Positions 4,123 through 6,629 of a stretch of DNA of 6,629 bases are shown piece after piece. Made by a program: the position numbers and the translations under genes. Where the stretch lies: positions 1 to 6,629 of the forward strand of contig VSOD01000239.1 in NCBI GenBank assembly GCA_009774655.1. The letters are read 5' to 3'. Numbering within the stretch: the stretch's first letter is position 1; every line of letters starts with the position of its first letter. Under the pieces are notes generated by a model that worked only from the letters and a program-made list of their open reading frames with translations, did not search any database and was not told the origin of the DNA. The DNA comes from Lachnospiraceae bacterium (GTDB lineage: Bacteria > Bacillota_A > Clostridia > Lachnospirales > Lachnospiraceae).

Positions 4123-6629
4123 ATGAGGCAGAAACTTGTATTGATAGACGGACACAGTATCTTGAACAGGGCTTTTTACGGCGTACCGGATCTTTCGAAC
4201 AGCCAGGGGCTTCATACGAATGCGGTGTATGGCTTTCTGAATATCATGTTTAAGATCGTGGAGGAGGAGAAGCCGGATTATCTGACGGTGGCCTTTGACG
4301 TGCATGCGCCCACGTTCCGGCATGAGATCTATAAGGAATATAAGGGTACGAGAAAACCGATGCCCGAGGAGCTAAGGGAGCAGGTGCCGGTCATGAAGCA
4401 GATGCTGCGGGCGATGGGGATCTGCATTGTGGAGAAGGCGGGGCTGGAAGCGGACGATATTCTGGGCACCATTGCGAAGAGAGGCGAGCGGGAAGGCATG
4501 GAAGTGGCGCTCGTGTCGGGCGACAGGGATCTGCTGCAGGTCGCTTCTAAGCATATCAAGATCAGGATTCCCAAGACCAGAGGCGGCAGGACAGAGATCG
4601 AGGACTATTATGCGAAGGACGTGGAAGCCAGATATCAGGTGACGCCGCAGCAGTTTATTGACTTAAAGGCGCTGATGGGGGATACGGCCGACAATATTCC
4701 CGGCGTGCCGAAAGTGGGCGAGAAGACCGCCACAGACCTGATGGTGCGTTTCGGGTCTCTCGAAGGGATCTATGAGCATATTGAGGAAGTCACGAAGAAG
4801 GCGGTGAAGGAATCCCTGCTGTGCAACAGGGAGCTGGCGGATCTGAGCAGGACGCTGGCTACGATCAATGTGACAAGTGAGATCGCGTACAGCTTCGATG
4901 ATGCGAAGGTGGGAAGCTTCTATACGGAAGAGGCTTATGTGCTGTGTAAGCAGCTGGAATTTAAGAACCTGCTCTCGCGCTTCGAGAAGGATGTGGCGGT
5001 GGTCAACACCCAGACAGACTATTTCGGTGAGCTGACGGAGTTTGCCGAGGTGGAGGCGCTCTTTGCGGAATGCGGCGCCGCGGCCTGCAGCATCGGGATC
5101 GCGGTCATGGCAGACGGGCCGAAGCTGTCAGACTGTGTGGGCGCGGCGGTGGCGGCCGGGCCGGAGAAGGTGCGCTTTATTCCCTGCCAGGGGCTTGTGA
5201 CACCGCAGTACCTGCAGGAAAAGATCCGCCGGCTTGGCGCTTCCGGGTTATGCAGACTGAATCTGTTTGACATCAAGAAGCAGTATGCTTACCTGACGGA
5301 CTCACAGTCTGCGGACGGTGACGGTACAGATTGTCATGACGTCATGCTTCCGTATCGGGAACGCCGGTATTTCGACATTCTTGTGGCCGCTTACCTCTTA
5401 AACCCGCTGAAAAACGACTATGCCGTGGAGGATGTGGCCAATGAATATCTGGGGCTGACCATACCGGACAGAAGCCAGGTGTGCGGCAAGGCGGCCTTTG
5501 CGGAGGTCTACGGGAAAGAGCCGGCAGCCTTTGTGGAATTTGCCTGTTATCAGGCTTATGTATGCCTTGCGGCGGCGCCCTTTTTGCAGGAGAAGCTGCG
5601 GGCGCAGGGTATGGAAGCGCTGCTGTACGAGATCGAGATGCCTCTGACGAGAGTGCTCTATGAAATGGAGCAGTACGGGGTGCTTGTGAAACCGGATGAA
5701 TTGAAGGCATACGGAGAAGCGCTGACAGGCAGGATCAGAGAGCTGGAGCAGGCGATCTACAGACAGGCGGGATGCGAGTTCAATATCAATTCCCCAAAGC
5801 AGCTGGGAGAAGTGCTTTTTGAGAAAATGGGCATACCGGGCGGCAAGAAGACGAAGACGGGCTATTCCACCGCGGCGGATGTGCTGGAGAAGCTGGCGCC
5901 GGATCACTTTATCGTATCCGATATTCTGGAATACAGGGGGCTGGCAAAGCTGAAATCGACCTACGCGGAAGGGCTGGCCGCCTGCATCGGGGAAGACGGC
6001 AGGATACATTCCACGTTCAACCAGACCATCACGGCCACCGGGCGGATCAGCTCCACGGAGCCGAACCTGCAGAATATTCCCATGCGGATGGAGCTTGGCA
6101 GACGGATCAGAAAGGTCTTCGTGCCGATGGAAGGGTATCTGTTCGTGGATGCGGACTATTCCCAGATCGAGCTGCGGATCCTTGCCCATATGTCGGGGGA
6201 TGAACAGCTGATCGAAGCCTATAAGATGGATGAGGATATTCACCGCATCACGGCTGCCAAAGTTTTCCATACACCCTTTGAGGAAGTGACGGACTTACAG
6301 CGGCGCAATGCCAAGGCGGTGAACTTCGGCATTGTGTATGGCATCAGTTCCTTCGGCCTGAGCCAGGATCTGAGTATATCGCGGAAAGAGGCGGCGGCAT
6401 ATATCGAACAGTATTTTGAGACCTATCCGGGTGTGAAGCGGTTTCTCGACAATATGGTGGAGCGGGCGAAGAAGGACGGATACGTGACCACACTGTACGG
6501 ACGCAGGCGGCCGGTGCCGGAGCTGGCTTCCAGCAATTTCATGCAGCGGTCTTTCGGCGAGCGGGTGGCCATGAATTCCCCGATCCAGGGGACGGCGGCC
6601 GATATCATGAAGATTGCCATGATACGGGT
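4123..6629 (+). CDS. polA: DNA polymerase I (3' partial)
   Basis: Family A DNA polymerase used in Okazaki-fragment maturation and repair synthesis. 835 codons are present; the usual length is about 870-930. Order: a 5'-3' exonuclease domain (1 to about 290) with acidic metal ligands at D9, D59, E109, D111, D112, D134, D136, D187 and D190 and the helix-hairpin-helix PGVPKVGEKTA; a 3'-5' exonuclease-like domain (about 295-490); and the polymerase domain, with TATGRISSTEPNLQNIP (637-653), motif A DADYSQIELR (676-685, catalytic D678) and the O helix from R727 through K731, F735 and Y739. Phe at 735 is the form that discriminates against dideoxynucleotides. The proofreading domain lacks the catalytic acids: the expected DxE is replaced by ACSIGIAV (321-328) and the last motif by FACYQAYV (473-480). 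The window ends at GTAADIMKIAMIR, about 35-40 residues before the HDE motif C. An in-frame TAG (4120-4122) directly before the ATG fixes the earliest start. Confidence 0.98.
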   Translation, partial: MRQKLVLIDGHSILNRAFYGVPDLSNSQGLHTNAVYGFLNIMFKIVEEEKPDYLTVAFDVHAPTFRHEIYKEYKGTRKPMPEELREQVPVMKQMLRAMGICIVEKAGLEADDILGTIAKRGEREGMEVALVSGDRDLLQVASKHIKIRIPKTRGGRTEIEDYYAKDVEARYQVTPQQFIDLKALMGDTADNIPGVPKVGEKTATDLMVRFGSLEGIYEHIEEVTKKAVKESLLCNRELADLSRTLATINVTSEIAYSFDDAKVGSFYTEEAYVLCKQLEFKNLLSRFEKDVAVVNTQTDYFGELTEFAEVEALFAECGAAACSIGIAVMADGPKLSDCVGAAVAAGPEKVRFIPCQGLVTPQYLQEKIRRLGASGLCRLNLFDIKKQYAYLTDSQSADGDGTDCHDVMLPYRERRYFDILVAAYLLNPLKNDYAVEDVANEYLGLTIPDRSQVCGKAAFAEVYGKEPAAFVEFACYQAYVCLAAAPFLQEKLRAQGMEALLYEIEMPLTRVLYEMEQYGVLVKPDELKAYGEALTGRIRELEQAIYRQAGCEFNINSPKQLGEVLFEKMGIPGGKKTKTGYSTAADVLEKLAPDHFIVSDILEYRGLAKLKSTYAEGLAACIGEDGRIHSTFNQTITATGRISSTEPNLQNIPMRMELGRRIRKVFVPMEGYLFVDADYSQIELRILAHMSGDEQLIEAYKMDEDIHRITAAKVFHTPFEEVTDLQRRNAKAVNFGIVYGISSFGLSQDLSISRKEAAAYIEQYFETYPGVKRFLDNMVERAKKDGYVTTLYGRRRPVPELASSNFMQRSFGERVAMNSPIQGTAADIMKIAMIR

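Noticed and set aside
4097..4125. Perfect TTGACA as a polA promoter
   Set aside because: The matching -10 position (TAGATG, 4120-4125) is poor and overlaps the start codon, so a transcript from it could not encode full-length polA.
5398..6270. 290-codon open frame on the minus strand
   Set aside because: It lies entirely antisense to conserved polA motifs. Its composition (many His, Arg, Pro, Gln) is what GC-rich third positions give when read backwards, and it shows no recognisable domain.
1..6629. CRISPR array, tRNA/rRNA, insertion sequence or prophage genes
   Set aside because: No regularly spaced repeats, cloverleaf-type sequences, terminal inverted repeats, transposase or integrase motifs were seen on either strand.

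Overview
The window looks like chromosomal DNA from an anaerobic, moderately GC-rich Firmicute, most likely Lachnospiraceae (Clostridium cluster XIVa). This rests on the protein types, on Gram-positive AGGAGG-type ribosome binding sites, on sigma-A-like promoters, and on a zinc-finger/one-TM protein directly upstream of a DNA polymerase I with a decayed proofreading domain. No database search was possible, so the taxonomic call is an inference. There are six recognisable genes and no RNA gene, insertion sequence, CRISPR array or prophage gene that I can see.

Layout. (1) 1-686, minus: a metallo-beta-lactamase-fold hydrolase, cut off by the window start. (2) 687-938: a divergent control region with overlapping -10 elements inside an inverted repeat, a 10-bp palindrome and a pair of direct repeats. 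(3) 939-1571, plus: a GNAT acetyltransferase. (4) 1572-1898: an AT-rich region with a good promoter and a roughly 240-nt leader. (5) 1899-2132, plus: a small HPr-like protein that lacks the phosphorylatable histidine but keeps the regulatory-serine region. (6) 2153-2202: a strong hairpin terminator shared by convergent genes. (7) 2215-3483, minus: a 12-TM MFS transporter of the sugar/cation symporter (SLC45/sucrose-transporter-like) type. (8) 3484-3693: a second divergent control region with a 13-bp inverted repeat at the transporter promoter. (9) 3694-4023, plus: a zinc-finger (zf-HC2, anti-sigma-like) protein with one C-terminal TM helix. (10) 4123-6629, plus: polA (DNA polymerase I), cut off by the window end before motif C.

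How the genes relate. Most sit as single transcription units with their own promoters. The one likely operon is zf-HC2 followed by polA (99-bp gap, same strand, no clear terminator between). The HPr-like gene and the transporter are convergent, so their proximity suggests but does not prove a shared role in carbohydrate physiology. Nothing here is clearly a new multi-gene system. The least ordinary items are the histidine-less HPr-like protein with its long leader, the orphan zinc-finger membrane protein in front of polA, and the two structured divergent promoter regions.
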